A stretch of 59,986 bases of DNA, from NCBI GenBank assembly GCA_017457295.1, contig JAFTHS010000050.1:1-59986 (forward strand), written 5' to 3'. The stretch comes from Paludibacteraceae bacterium. Lineage in GTDB: Bacteria; Bacteroidota; Bacteroidia; Bacteroidales; Paludibacteraceae. The stretch's first letter is position 1. Each line of letters begins with the position of its first letter. Position numbers and translations under genes: made by a program. The notes below the pieces were generated by a model, which ran no database searches, was not told the DNA's origin, and worked only from the letters and a program-made list of their open reading frames with translations. Positions 1-7,645 of this stretch are shown here, one piece after another.

Positions 1-85
1 AGCGAACAAACTCATTCGTCAAGCATTTGCAGTTGTCACATCTAATCGACCATATATTGATGGATATGTATCAACTTTTGCATAA
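1..85 (+). CDS. C-terminal end of a probable transposase (partial, cut by window edge)
   Basis: Frame 2 is open from the left edge to a TAA at 83-85 and encodes about 27 residues, including NKLIRQAFAVVTSNRPY. The pattern of a basic residue plus KLI/LR, a small hydrophobic stretch and a short tail recalls the end of IS110-family (DEDD) transposases. So little is visible that this is a guess from memory of the family. No other gene occupies the first 490 bases. The adjacent 85-170 stretch could be the right end of the element, but I see no clear terminal repeat. Confidence 0.4.
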   Translation, partial: ANKLIRQAFAVVTSNRPYIDGYVSTFA

Positions 86-170
86 AAAGCATTTTTTTTG
101 TTAAAAATTTATTATAGTTCGTCCTATGGTGGTCGCCTAACCCGAGGGGAATTTGATATACTGACAAGCA

Positions 171-293
171 TGTCAGCATTGTCCTTTCGCGAACAGAGAT
201 AATTGTCCAAATGGATACACGCATTTGCCCTTTGACGGAAAACAACTGTCATGGGGCTTTTTAATGACCTTTTGGCACAGTTTTCGCCTATAA
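171..293 (+). repeat. 123-bp upstream element, copy A
   Basis: This block aligns without gaps to 3428-3550. It runs from TGTCAGCATTGTC to TTTTCGCCTATAA. Conserved cores include AATTGTCCAAATGGATA, TTTGCCCTTTGACGGAAAA and TGACCTTTTGGCAC. The left edge overlaps a perfect inverted repeat, CTGACA-4-TGTCAG, at 161-176. It lies upstream of a rightward two-gene unit, so a shared cis-regulatory role is likelier than a coding one. Confidence 0.85.
273..287 (+). promoter_or_regulatory. sigma54-like −24/−12 promoter, copy A
   Basis: TGGCACAGTTTTCGC has GG and GC separated by exactly 10 bases, as in the sigma54 consensus TGGCACG-N4-TTGC. It closes the 123-bp repeat, and the same box is kept in copy B. 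The inverted repeat about 100 bp upstream sits where an enhancer-binding activator would bind. No −33/−7 promoter was found between here and the gene at 494. The assignment rests on the motif only. Confidence 0.5.
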
Positions 294-305
294 GTTAGTG
301 ATAAT

Positions 306-400
306 CTCTTTTTCGTAATCTCCCGCTGCGAGTATTGTAGGTGGACAGCTATAGCAAAATATGCAATATTCGGTCAAACAGCGGGAACTACGGAAAAAGG
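306..400 (+). repeat. Long imperfect inverted repeat in the leader of the J-domain gene
   Basis: The arms pair as CTTTTTCGTA near 308-317 with TACGGAAAAAG at 389-399, CCCGCTG (322-328) with CAGCGGG (379-385), and CGAGTATTG (329-337) with CAATATTCG (363-371, one mismatch). It lies between the sigma54-like box and the heptad repeats and is absent from copy B. It could be an RNA hairpin in the 5' leader or a small palindromic insertion. Confidence 0.6.
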
Positions 401-405
401 GAAAA

Positions 406-489
406 GTGAAAACTGAAAACGGAAAAGTGAAAACTGAAAAGTGAAAACTGAAAACGGAAAAGTGAAAACTGAAAAGTGAAAACTGAAAG
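406..489 (+). repeat. 12 tandem 7-bp repeats (GTGAAAA / CTGAAAA / CGGAAAA)
   Basis: Twelve consecutive heptamers of the form nnGAAAA fill 406-489 and end in CTGAAAG, four bases before the ATG at 494. The final GAAAGG-like unit may act as the ribosome-binding region. A shorter array of the same heptamers precedes the gene at 3581. Confidence 0.9.
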
Positions 490-493
490 GTAA

Positions 494-895
494 ATGGCAA
501 TTATCATCTGTGTATTATTAGGTTGGCTATGGGCAGGTCCAGTGGGCTTGTTTATGGGGTTGCAATTGGGCTGTGTGATTTATTTCTTCCAACGCCTCAT
601 GAAGCGTTTGGCAGGTGCACAAAGCACATTCCAGCACGCCGAATCATTCTACGAACAATATACTCCGCCCAAACGGGAGCCCGCATACGATATGCCCACT
701 GCTTATACGACCTTAGGTATATCGCCCAACGCCACCGATGACGAAGTGAAAAAGGCATACCGCAGAATGGCGATGGAGTATCATCCCGACAAACAGGTCA
801 ATGCTTCCGAGCAAGAAAAACAAGCAGCTGCCGAGAAGTTCCGCGCTGCCAACAAAGCATACGAACATATCAAACAACAACGAAACATAAAGTAA
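494..895 (+). CDS. Membrane-anchored J-domain (DnaJ-like) protein
   Basis: The 133-residue protein has an N-terminal hydrophobic segment (about residues 1-32) and a C-terminal J domain (about 69-130) with the HPD motif at 97-99 in YHPDK. J domains stimulate the ATPase of Hsp70 (DnaK). The anchor would place this activity at the membrane. The layout resembles the end of DjlA-type co-chaperones but lacks a TerB domain. The gene is led by the duplicated 123-bp element and heptad repeats. The next gene starts 9 bases after its stop, so the two are probably co-transcribed. Its client is unknown. Confidence 0.85.
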   Translation: MAIIICVLLGWLWAGPVGLFMGLQLGCVIYFFQRLMKRLAGAQSTFQHAESFYEQYTPPKREPAYDMPTAYTTLGISPNATDDEVKKAYRRMAMEYHPDKQVNASEQEKQAAAEKFRAANKAYEHIKQQRNIK

Positions 896-904
896 TTATT
901 AACT

Positions 905-1429
905 ATGAAATCCAATATTGTTATCACGCACCAAGGGCTAAGCGTAGGGCGTCGCTATGAAATTGTGGTTAATGGACGGTTGGTAGGCATGATGTCAACA
1001 CCGCAAGCACGCTTTACGCTCCCTCGTGGTGCGTATTTCTTAACCATTCGTAGTGGCAAATACCTGCCAATAGGCAAAAAAGGCAAGACGCTCGATTTTA
1101 CTGTGTCTACGAGTACCACCTTTCTGTCAGAAGACAATGCTTACACGCATATCACCTTCTCGCGCTCGTGGCTATGGTGGATATACCGTATCTTCAAACG
1201 CAAGAGCTACTATGATGTGACGGTCACTAATACGCAAGAAGCACCTGCCGTAGTCCGTCCGCGCAAGACTTGGTTACAACAGTATATGGAGAAGCATCAA
1301 GATGAGATTCAAGCACGCCAAGAGGCAATGTGGAAGCAACACCAAGAGCGTGCCTTAGAACACCAACGCCGTGCATACCAGCGCCAACTGCGCCGCGAAG
1401 AACGAAAGAAGCGAAAGAGTCAGAAATAG
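905..1429 (+). CDS. Hypothetical basic protein with beta-rich N-terminus and charged coiled-coil tail
   Basis: The 174-residue protein is not recognised. Residues 1-90 alternate short hydrophobic strands (IVITHQGL, RYEIVVNG, YFLTIRSG), which resembles a small beta-sandwich or PEGA-like domain. A tryptophan-rich patch (WLWWIYRIF, about 89-97) could touch the membrane. From about residue 125 the sequence is a helix rich in Arg, Lys, Gln and Glu and ends in RREERKKRKSQK, suited to binding nucleic acid or acidic lipid. It follows the J-domain gene closely and converges on the leftward YjdF-like gene with one base between the stops. Confidence 0.6.
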   Translation: MKSNIVITHQGLSVGRRYEIVVNGRLVGMMSTPQARFTLPRGAYFLTIRSGKYLPIGKKGKTLDFTVSTSTTFLSEDNAYTHITFSRSWLWWIYRIFKRKSYYDVTVTNTQEAPAVVRPRKTWLQQYMEKHQDEIQARQEAMWKQHQERALEHQRRAYQRQLRREERKKRKSQK

Positions 1430-1430
1430 C

Positions 1431-2144
1431 TCACTCTTCCTCTATTGCCGACTGATGCATGTCCATCAGTTTATCATAGCGAAGAAAGACAAAAATAGCC
1501 ACCAACAGACTGCCCACCAAGTTCAGTATCATGTCGCCCATGGTGTCGCGCAGTGCCTCGTGACCGCATAGTGGCACATCTTCCGCCGAAACAATAGAGG
1601 CAGTAGTGGTGGCCATGAACTGCTGCGTATTCGTGCCAGCAATAGCATCATACGCATACTCGCACACCTCCCAAACAGCGCCACAACTCAAGCCAAAGAG
1701 CAATACATAAAACGCGAGAAACGCCTTGTTTCTCAGTACCACCTGACTGCTGTTTTCAAACATTATACTGATTATCCACAAGCCCACAAACGCCAACACG
1801 CTGCCAGAAAACAGATGTAGCACAGAGTCCCACCAAGTGAAGCGACCGTAGAAGTTTAGTCCGTCGCCCATAATCATTGTCACAAAGCCAAAGAGCGCAC
1901 ACACTACAGTTATCAGTAGCGGAATGTGAATCATAAATCGCTTACGCAGTAGCACAGGGATTGTGAGAATAGCCAATATTACGACATACTGTATCGCGCA
2001 GAAAAACAATGCATTAGCCGTAACATCTGGTTGATGCCACAGATATACTATATTGCCTGCGCCAAAACCAATGGTCAAAACAAATAGCACCGTATAAATG
2101 CGTTTTAAACTATCGTGCAATGTGCGTTGTTTCTTATTCTTCAT
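1431..2144 (-). CDS. YjdF-like (DUF2238) integral membrane protein
   Basis: The 237-residue protein has about six hydrophobic helices. It carries the family hallmarks WWDSVLHLFSG (about 104-114), a GAVWEVCEYAYD segment, and DTMGDMILNLVGS (about 200-212). The acidic and histidine residues repeated in membrane segments are characteristic of YjdF/DUF2238 proteins, whose biochemical role is not known. The start overlaps the end of the upstream glycosyltransferase by 11 bases, which indicates translational coupling and suggests a role near envelope lipids. Confidence 0.75.
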   Translation of the reverse strand: MKNKKQRTLHDSLKRIYTVLFVLTIGFGAGNIVYLWHQPDVTANALFFCAIQYVVILAILTIPVLLRKRFMIHIPLLITVVCALFGFVTMIMGDGLNFYGRFTWWDSVLHLFSGSVLAFVGLWIISIMFENSSQVVLRNKAFLAFYVLLFGLSCGAVWEVCEYAYDAIAGTNTQQFMATTTASIVSAEDVPLCGHEALRDTMGDMILNLVGSLLVAIFVFLRYDKLMDMHQSAIEEE

Positions 2145-3288
2145 ATACTATTTCTTGTTTGTTCAATATCAAATCTATCACATCATCCGAAGTATGCGGA
2201 TTGCTATTCAAGCGTTGCTGCTGCAACATCCTATTTCTAAATGCTTTATCTTCACATAATCGCATAGCCACTGCCACTTGTTGGCTGATGTCAGTTGTGT
2301 GGTAAGACAAGCCATGATTATGAAAAAACTGCGCATTGTAGTTCTCTAGACCAGGAATAGGAGCGGTGTGAATCATTGGGATATTCTTGACTATTGCCTC
2401 GGTGGAGGTGATGCCACCGGGCTTAGTAAATATCACATCCGAAGCATCCATCAATAGCGACACTTGATCGGTGAAACCCAATAAACAGAGTTGTTTATTG
2501 TTGGCAAAGGTTGTTTGCAGGTTGTCATACATCTGTTGGTTGCGACCACAAACGCAAACCACCTTATCTTCCTTACGGATACGCATCAACAACTGATGCA
2601 TCAGCGCGTCAAGATTGCCATATCCCATAGAGCCAGACATGATTAAATACCAATGTCCACTATTCGTAGTCCAATCATGCAGTCCGAGCGTATCTGCCAA
2701 CTGTTGGCGTGCTTGACGTTTGGGCTTCCGAGTGATGAATTTCTGCTCATCTACAGGAATACCTATCGGTACCAACTTCTCGCGAGGCACACCTTTCTCC
2801 ACAAACTCCTCCACCAAATGCTCGTGCGGAATAATGTAGTAGTCCAAGTCTGTTTCTGCTAAGAAAGGGATGCAGGTATAGTCGGTCATTACGAAATAAG
2901 TAGGAATCTGCAACATGGCGTTGCGACGCAGAGCAGTCATCGCTTCGGCGGGAAAAAGGTGTACGCACACTACCACATCATACGCACCATCACGAATATG
3001 TTCGTACAAGGTATTAGCATATAAACGATTGACACCATAAACGAGCGATTGATGGAAGTCAATATTATCGCTCACGAAACCACCAATCTTATACACCGTT
3101 TCAAATAATGCACCTTGTGTAGAAGATACGTAGGCATTAGCTACGCGCTGCGATAGTTCGTCGCTCACCAATGCCAATGTATCTTGGATATCGCACACTA
3201 TACCGCGCCTATCCATGGCTATCTTCAGTGCCTTTGCACAGGAATTGTGCCCCTCTCCTGTATTGCATGAAAGAATTAAAATTTTCAT
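2134..3288 (-). CDS. MGDG-synthase/UgtP-type glycosyltransferase
   Basis: The 384-residue protein begins MKILILSCNTGEGHN, the N-terminal signature of the MGDG synthase / processive diacylglycerol glucosyltransferase family (GT28). The middle has an SGSMGYGNLDAL loop (about 219-230). The C-terminal half has KPGGITSTEAIVKNIPMI, the donor-binding segment of GT-B enzymes. By family it moves a hexose from a UDP-sugar to a lipid acceptor at the cytoplasmic face. Nearby phospholipid genes support a glycolipid role, but the acceptor is inferred. It diverges from the PLD-family gene at 3581, with the second 123-bp element between them. Confidence 0.8.
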   Translation of the reverse strand: MKILILSCNTGEGHNSCAKALKIAMDRRGIVCDIQDTLALVSDELSQRVANAYVSSTQGALFETVYKIGGFVSDNIDFHQSLVYGVNRLYANTLYEHIRDGAYDVVVCVHLFPAEAMTALRRNAMLQIPTYFVMTDYTCIPFLAETDLDYYIIPHEHLVEEFVEKGVPREKLVPIGIPVDEQKFITRKPKRQARQQLADTLGLHDWTTNSGHWYLIMSGSMGYGNLDALMHQLLMRIRKEDKVVCVCGRNQQMYDNLQTTFANNKQLCLLGFTDQVSLLMDASDVIFTKPGGITSTEAIVKNIPMIHTAPIPGLENYNAQFFHNHGLSYHTTDISQQVAVAMRLCEDKAFRNRMLQQQRLNSNPHTSDDVIDLILNKQEIVYEE

Positions 3289-3427
3289 AGTTAATAATGA
3301 ATAGTACTACACATTGTAGAACAAAACCCGTGCCGTACGATGTGCGTGCTTCTTTTGTTAATAGATTTGTCGCCATTTGAACAATACTTGTTGCCATATA
3401 CTGCTAAAGGCATTGTCATTCCCAACC

Positions 3428-3550
3428 TGTCAGCATTGTCATTTTGCGAATAGCGGTAATTGTCCAAATGGATATACGTATTTGCCCTTTGACGGAAAAT
3501 AGTTATCAATGTATGCTCCATTGACCTTTTGGCACGGTTTTCGCCTATAA
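3428..3550 (+). repeat. 123-bp upstream element, copy B
   Basis: This is the same length as copy A at 171-293, is collinear with it, and differs by scattered substitutions only. A second GCATTGTCATT lies just upstream near 3414 and repeats the one inside the element, so this copy has a direct rather than an inverted arrangement of the TGTCA half-sites. It fills most of the 292-bp gap between the divergent glycosyltransferase and PLD-family genes. Confidence 0.85.
3530..3544 (+). promoter_or_regulatory. sigma54-like −24/−12 promoter, copy B
   Basis: TGGCACGGTTTTCGC keeps GG-N10-GC and matches the consensus TGGCACG exactly at −24. The predicted start of transcription lies about 25 bases before the GTG at 3581. 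Confidence 0.5.
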
Positions 3551-3552
3551 CA

Positions 3553-3587
3553 GTGAAAAGTAAAAACGGAAAACTGAAAGGTGAAAA
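3553..3587 (+). repeat. Five heptamer repeats including the start codon of the PLD-family gene
   Basis: The units GTGAAAA, GTAAAAA, CGGAAAA, CTGAAAG and GTGAAAA run without a gap. The GTG of the last unit is the apparent start codon, and the preceding CTGAAAG is the only Shine-Dalgarno-like sequence. Confidence 0.8.
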
Positions 3588-4861
3588 CGAGTCATTTAAT
3601 CATTATCATATGCACCATTGCTGTCATCGGCGCAATTGTGTGTGATATTGTTCGCAGAAAGCAATACAAACCTTCTGCGCAACTCCGTGAAATAAAGCAA
3701 TCACTATCCATTGAGCACGCCACACAAGGCAATAGCATAGAGACATACACCAATATCTCCCAACTTATTCCTTCCCTCTTACGCGATATTGACCGTGCGA
3801 AAGAATATGTGCTGTTTCAGTTCTTTAAGTTTGAGAAGGATTCGTTGGGTATGGTGGTGCGAGAGGCATTAATAAAAAAAGCCAACGAGGGTGTTCCTGT
3901 GTTGGTTATTTACGATGCATTTCCTGGCAGCATAGTCAATCATTCTTTCTTTCGCGAGATGAAACTATACGGTGTAGAAGTACATCGTTACAACCCCGTA
4001 TTGCCTATACCGTCTGCCTACTCTAACAATCGCAACCACCGCAAGATTGTAGTCATTGACGGGCATATTGGTTATATGGGCGGAATGAATATCGCCGAGC
4101 GTTACCTAAAGGGCGTACACAATGGCGATTGGCGCGATACACACTTGCGTATTGAGGGCGCGGCGTGCCAACAATTGCAACAAGTATTCATGGATGATTG
4201 GCGCAAGCAATCTTCTGCTACCGATATAGACTTTCCTACTCTCCACCTCGGCAACGCCGACATAACTTCGGTAGCCCCGACACAACCCGCCGAAGGCGCA
4301 CAACCGAAGCAAAATGCCATCCAAATCATCGCTTCCGACCCAGAGGACAGCACGCCATCTATTCTGCAAGCCATGATACAGATGGCGGACGCTGCGAAGC
4401 AATACTTGTATATCCAATCTCCCTATTTCTTGCCACCAAAGCAGCTACAAGAGGCATTATGCGAAGCTGCTAAACGCGGGGTAGATGTGCGACTGATGAT
4501 TCCGCAACGAGGTGATCGCTCCATATTCATCTCCTACGCTTCGCGCTCCTATCTCAAACCACTACTGGCAGCTGGAGTGAAAGTCTATTTCCATACCTTT
4601 GGTTTTATCCACGCCAAAACCTGGGTAGCAGATGATAAGATAGCCACGGTAGGTTCTTCAAACATAGATTTCCGCAGTTTTACGCAAAGTTCCGAAGTCA
4701 ACGCATTTGTTTATGACACAACTTTTGCTCAACAAATGCGGCAGATATTCGAACAAGACATACAGCACTGCAACCATATCCCGCAGGACTGGTGGCAACA
4801 ACGCTCCATCAAAGAGCGATTGCTGCAAGTAATCGTTAAACCCTTTGCACATTTCATGTAA
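3581..4861 (+). CDS. cls: Cardiolipin synthase-like phospholipase D protein
   Basis: The 426-residue protein has an N-terminal membrane segment (about 5-23) and two PLD domains with HKD motifs: H153-K155-D160 (HRKIVVID) and H344-K346-D351 (HAKTWVAD). The motifs are followed by GGMN and GSSNID, as expected for bacterial cardiolipin synthases, which join two phosphatidylglycerols or exchange lipid head groups. I use the GTG at 3581 because no methionine codon occurs before the first domain. The gene is led by the copy B element. The CDP-alcohol phosphatidyltransferase gene starts 20 bases after it, which supports phospholipid synthesis as the shared job. Confidence 0.88.
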   Translation: MKTSHLIIIICTIAVIGAIVCDIVRRKQYKPSAQLREIKQSLSIEHATQGNSIETYTNISQLIPSLLRDIDRAKEYVLFQFFKFEKDSLGMVVREALIKKANEGVPVLVIYDAFPGSIVNHSFFREMKLYGVEVHRYNPVLPIPSAYSNNRNHRKIVVIDGHIGYMGGMNIAERYLKGVHNGDWRDTHLRIEGAACQQLQQVFMDDWRKQSSATDIDFPTLHLGNADITSVAPTQPAEGAQPKQNAIQIIASDPEDSTPSILQAMIQMADAAKQYLYIQSPYFLPPKQLQEALCEAAKRGVDVRLMIPQRGDRSIFISYASRSYLKPLLAAGVKVYFHTFGFIHAKTWVADDKIATVGSSNIDFRSFTQSSEVNAFVYDTTFAQQMRQIFEQDIQHCNHIPQDWWQQRSIKERLLQVIVKPFAHFM

Positions 4862-4881
4862 CCTAAATAAACATCACAACT

Positions 4882-5604
4882 ATGACAACTTCTACCTCTC
4901 AGCCTGAAATCAAGCAGGCACATCGTATTCAAACATCTGTGCTCAATGGCATAGAAAAGAAAGTACTTGTCAAAATGGCAAATCATCTTCCCTCGTGGGT
5001 CACATCGGATATGCTCACCTTGATAGGCGTATTCGGTGCGTTACTCACTGGCACGGGGTTCGTACTAACCTATTTTAGTTACCAATGGCTATGGCTGTCC
5101 TCGTTTGGACTGATAGTCAATTGGTTTGGCGACTCGTTGGATGGCACTCTGGCTCGTGTGCGCAACACGCAACGCCCCATTTATGGCTATTACCTCGACC
5201 ATAACACCGACCTACTTTGCCAATTAGCCATCTTCGGTGGTATTGGACTATCACCAATGATGAATATGGGCGTAGCTATGCTGGTACTGGTGATGTATTT
5301 GATGTTGGAAGTCTATGTGTCTATCAATGCGCACTTAAAGAGTGAGTTCCGATTGACATACGCCAAGATGGGACCTACAGAGTTTCGGCTATTGGTGATT
5401 ATTCTCAATACCATAGTTATTTGCTCTCCTCATCTGCAAACGTTTAGCCGTACACATGTTATTCTTGGCGTAGAAACTACCTGCCGTTTTATGGACTATG
5501 TGGGTTGCATTGTAGCAGCGATTATGTTCGTAATGTATCTATTCTGCTTTATCAAAGATGCACGTTATTTCGCTAAGATTGATCCCCTGAAGAAGCAAGA
5601 GTAG
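4882..5604 (+). CDS. CDP-alcohol phosphatidyltransferase family protein
   Basis: The 240-residue protein has several membrane helices. It carries the CDP-alcohol motif as DGTLAR (about 87-92) followed by G-x3-D-x3-D in GYYLDHNTD. These enzymes replace CMP on a CDP-lipid or CDP-alcohol with an acceptor hydroxyl. The substrate cannot be told from the motif: PG-phosphate, PI-type or alcohol phosphotransfer are all possible. It is the last gene of the unit driven by copy B and ends before a strong hairpin at 5653-5685. Confidence 0.82.
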   Translation: MTTSTSQPEIKQAHRIQTSVLNGIEKKVLVKMANHLPSWVTSDMLTLIGVFGALLTGTGFVLTYFSYQWLWLSSFGLIVNWFGDSLDGTLARVRNTQRPIYGYYLDHNTDLLCQLAIFGGIGLSPMMNMGVAMLVLVMYLMLEVYVSINAHLKSEFRLTYAKMGPTEFRLLVIILNTIVICSPHLQTFSRTHVILGVETTCRFMDYVGCIVAAIMFVMYLFCFIKDARYFAKIDPLKKQE

Positions 5605-5652
5605 ATTATATATCCATTTGAAATCAACTATGTGTAATCTACTAAAAATGAA

Positions 5653-5685
5653 TTAGCCAACAGAGAGCAATCCCTGTTGGCTAAT
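5653..5685. terminator. Bidirectional hairpin terminator
   Basis: TTAGCCAACAG and CTGTTGGCTAA form a perfect stem around a 10-base loop, flanked by A-rich and T-rich sequence. It lies between convergent genes (stops at 5604 and 5733) and probably serves both. Confidence 0.8.
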
Positions 5686-5732
5686 TTGTAAAATTTGTGT
5701 TGTGTAATGCTTTATTGGCTAAAGCATGTGTA

Positions 5733-7427
5733 TTACTCTACCACCAATTGTTTGAACTTAGCATGACGTTTCTCGTCTTGCATCAGCAAGTTCATTTTGA
5801 ATTGTCCATCACGAGCGCCTTCGGCTATACATTGTGCCTTGAACTTCTCAAATGATTGCTCCACCAAACGATGTGTGATAGGGTCTTTCACGCGGAAAGA
5901 GGCACGCTTGGCTTCGTACTCTATATTCATCTGTTTCAACTCCTCATCTACCAACTTGGTAAAGTTCTCCGCTTGCTCTTGGGTAGTGGATTGGTCTGCA
6001 AACTCGTAGTAGAAATGATACGCAGACTTCTCCATATCGGCAAAGCCAACGAAGAACTTAGTCATCAACCCACTCTTCTCCTCAGCTGCATGTACTGCCT
6101 CAATGAATTGACGCTCATGCAGTTTCTCGCCTGTCATGGTAACAATACCATTCACCTTCTGAATCATGTGTACAGTAGGCGTGTTGCAGAAGGAAGGTCC
6201 CACCTCCAACAGGTCATTCATATTGTAACGATACAAGCCCGCAAAAGTGGTCACATATGGACAATATCGCTTGCCCGATCGCAGCTCGTGGAGTTGCAGA
6301 TAATGTTTGTTCTCGCTCTCCAGTTCTTCCTCTGCTACAAACTCGTAGTAATGGAAATGTGGGAAAAGTACCGTATTTACTGTATCATCAAGCACCAAGC
6401 CGAAGCGACACTCCGACGCGAAATAACCAAACTCTTGGTGCAACATCTGCTCGGGGAAAGAGCCATTAATCTTGTCCAGATACACAGCCGTGTTGCCGCA
6501 CTTCCATGTGTTGAGAATCTGCATGTTAGGCCAATAGTGCTTAGGCAGTACAGTGCCATATTTTGCTTTCAGCGCGCGCAATTCAGCCGCACGCTCTGGA
6601 TTGGGTTTCAGATATGGCTGAATATCTTCGCGAATCCATTGTGGGATGTTCAGTTGCGCATTCAGCGTACCATGCTCAATATCAGCGCAATAGTCATCAA
6701 AATACTCATTGACATTATTTTGCATCTCTACGATGGTCGATGGGTTGGCAGTCACCACAAGGGTGATATTACGCTCAATACCCATACGCATCAATGTGTA
6801 ATAGCGAGCTGTATAATCCTCAATGGAGAAGACTGATGCTGGCGAAGCGTAGAGTTTCTTGACAAAGCCAGGGCAGTCGCGCTGCGTAACACCACTGACC
6901 GAGCCAAACATTGTGCCATCGGGTGCTTCGCCCTCTTTCACTTTACCAACAATCGAAACAATCTTGCCTGTAAACACTTCTGGTCGATTTTTAATAAAGT
7001 TAAAGAGCCAGACTTTGGTCATCTTACCATAGATATTATGCAAATACTCCTTGGTAATTGGCACCCATTTTGGCTCTTTAGTCGTTCCCGAAGTAGTGGC
7101 ATACAATACTGGTTTGCCAGGGAACAGGATATTCGATGCACCATGCTTGTGTTTCTCCACATATGGGCGAAGCTCCTCGTAATCATTCAGTTGTACATAC
7201 TTTTGATAGCGAGCATAGAGTTCGATATCAGTTTTTGCTTCTAAGATTTCAGAGAAATGATGCTCCTTACCATATTCTGTATCGCGTGCGTATGTAAGGA
7301 TTTCTCGAAGTGTTTTCTCTTGTGCTTTGCGTGGATTCTTAGATGCACGCTTGAGCGATAAATACTGGATACCTCCAGCGCAACCTAACAAAAAATTAGG
7401 CACAAATGGACATGATTTTGATTCCAT
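5733..7427 (-). CDS. GH3-like acyl-adenylating family protein
   Basis: The 564-residue protein matches the GH3 auxin-responsive family in its bacterial form. It has the ATP/AMP motif TTSGTTKEPKWVPIT (about 111-125), a central acidic and tyrosine-rich core (YYEFVAEEE, YRYNMNDLLEVG) and a C-terminal cap. Plant members conjugate amino acids to acyl hormones via acyl-adenylates. The substrate in Bacteroidota is unknown. It has its own promoter (7516-7547) and a leader hairpin, so it is probably expressed apart from the upstream exopolysaccharide genes. Confidence 0.82.
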   Translation of the reverse strand: MESKSCPFVPNFLLGCAGGIQYLSLKRASKNPRKAQEKTLREILTYARDTEYGKEHHFSEILEAKTDIELYARYQKYVQLNDYEELRPYVEKHKHGASNILFPGKPVLYATTSGTTKEPKWVPITKEYLHNIYGKMTKVWLFNFIKNRPEVFTGKIVSIVGKVKEGEAPDGTMFGSVSGVTQRDCPGFVKKLYASPASVFSIEDYTARYYTLMRMGIERNITLVVTANPSTIVEMQNNVNEYFDDYCADIEHGTLNAQLNIPQWIREDIQPYLKPNPERAAELRALKAKYGTVLPKHYWPNMQILNTWKCGNTAVYLDKINGSFPEQMLHQEFGYFASECRFGLVLDDTVNTVLFPHFHYYEFVAEEELESENKHYLQLHELRSGKRYCPYVTTFAGLYRYNMNDLLEVGPSFCNTPTVHMIQKVNGIVTMTGEKLHERQFIEAVHAAEEKSGLMTKFFVGFADMEKSAYHFYYEFADQSTTQEQAENFTKLVDEELKQMNIEYEAKRASFRVKDPITHRLVEQSFEKFKAQCIAEGARDGQFKMNLLMQDEKRHAKFKQLVVE

Positions 7428-7468
7428 AATAGTATAAATTTGAGTTCATAATTTTTATCATTCACAGT

Positions 7469-7508
7469 TTGAGGCTGTATGTTGCTTTACAGCAATTTAC
7501 AACCTCAA
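7469..7508 (-). promoter_or_regulatory. Stem-loop at the 5' end of the GH3-like gene's leader
   Basis: TTGAGGCTGTA (7469-7479) pairs with TACAACCTCAA (7498-7508) with one mismatch, and an inner TTGCT/AGCAA stem sits in the loop. It begins where transcription from the adjacent −7 box should start. Neither side has a T-run, so it may be a leader structure and not a terminator. Confidence 0.4.
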
Positions 7509-7515
7509 TACTACA

Positions 7516-7547
7516 CAAAATTATTAAAAATGTTTCGAACAAACAAA
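7516..7547 (-). promoter_or_regulatory. −33/−7 promoter for the GH3-like gene
   Basis: On the minus strand TTTG (7544-7547) and TAATTTTG (7516-7523) are separated by 20 bases, the Bacteroidota pattern. Confidence 0.65.
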
Positions 7548-7645
7548 TTTTATACCATATATTACGCTTTTTATTAATAAATGTGCTAATTTTCCAAACA
7601 AACAACTATTGCATTCTTAATAATAGTATACTCATAAATTCTTAT

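Noticed and set aside
5856-6836. 326-codon plus-strand open frame
   Set aside because: It lies wholly antisense to the GH3-like gene and has no recognisable domain. It is a shadow frame.
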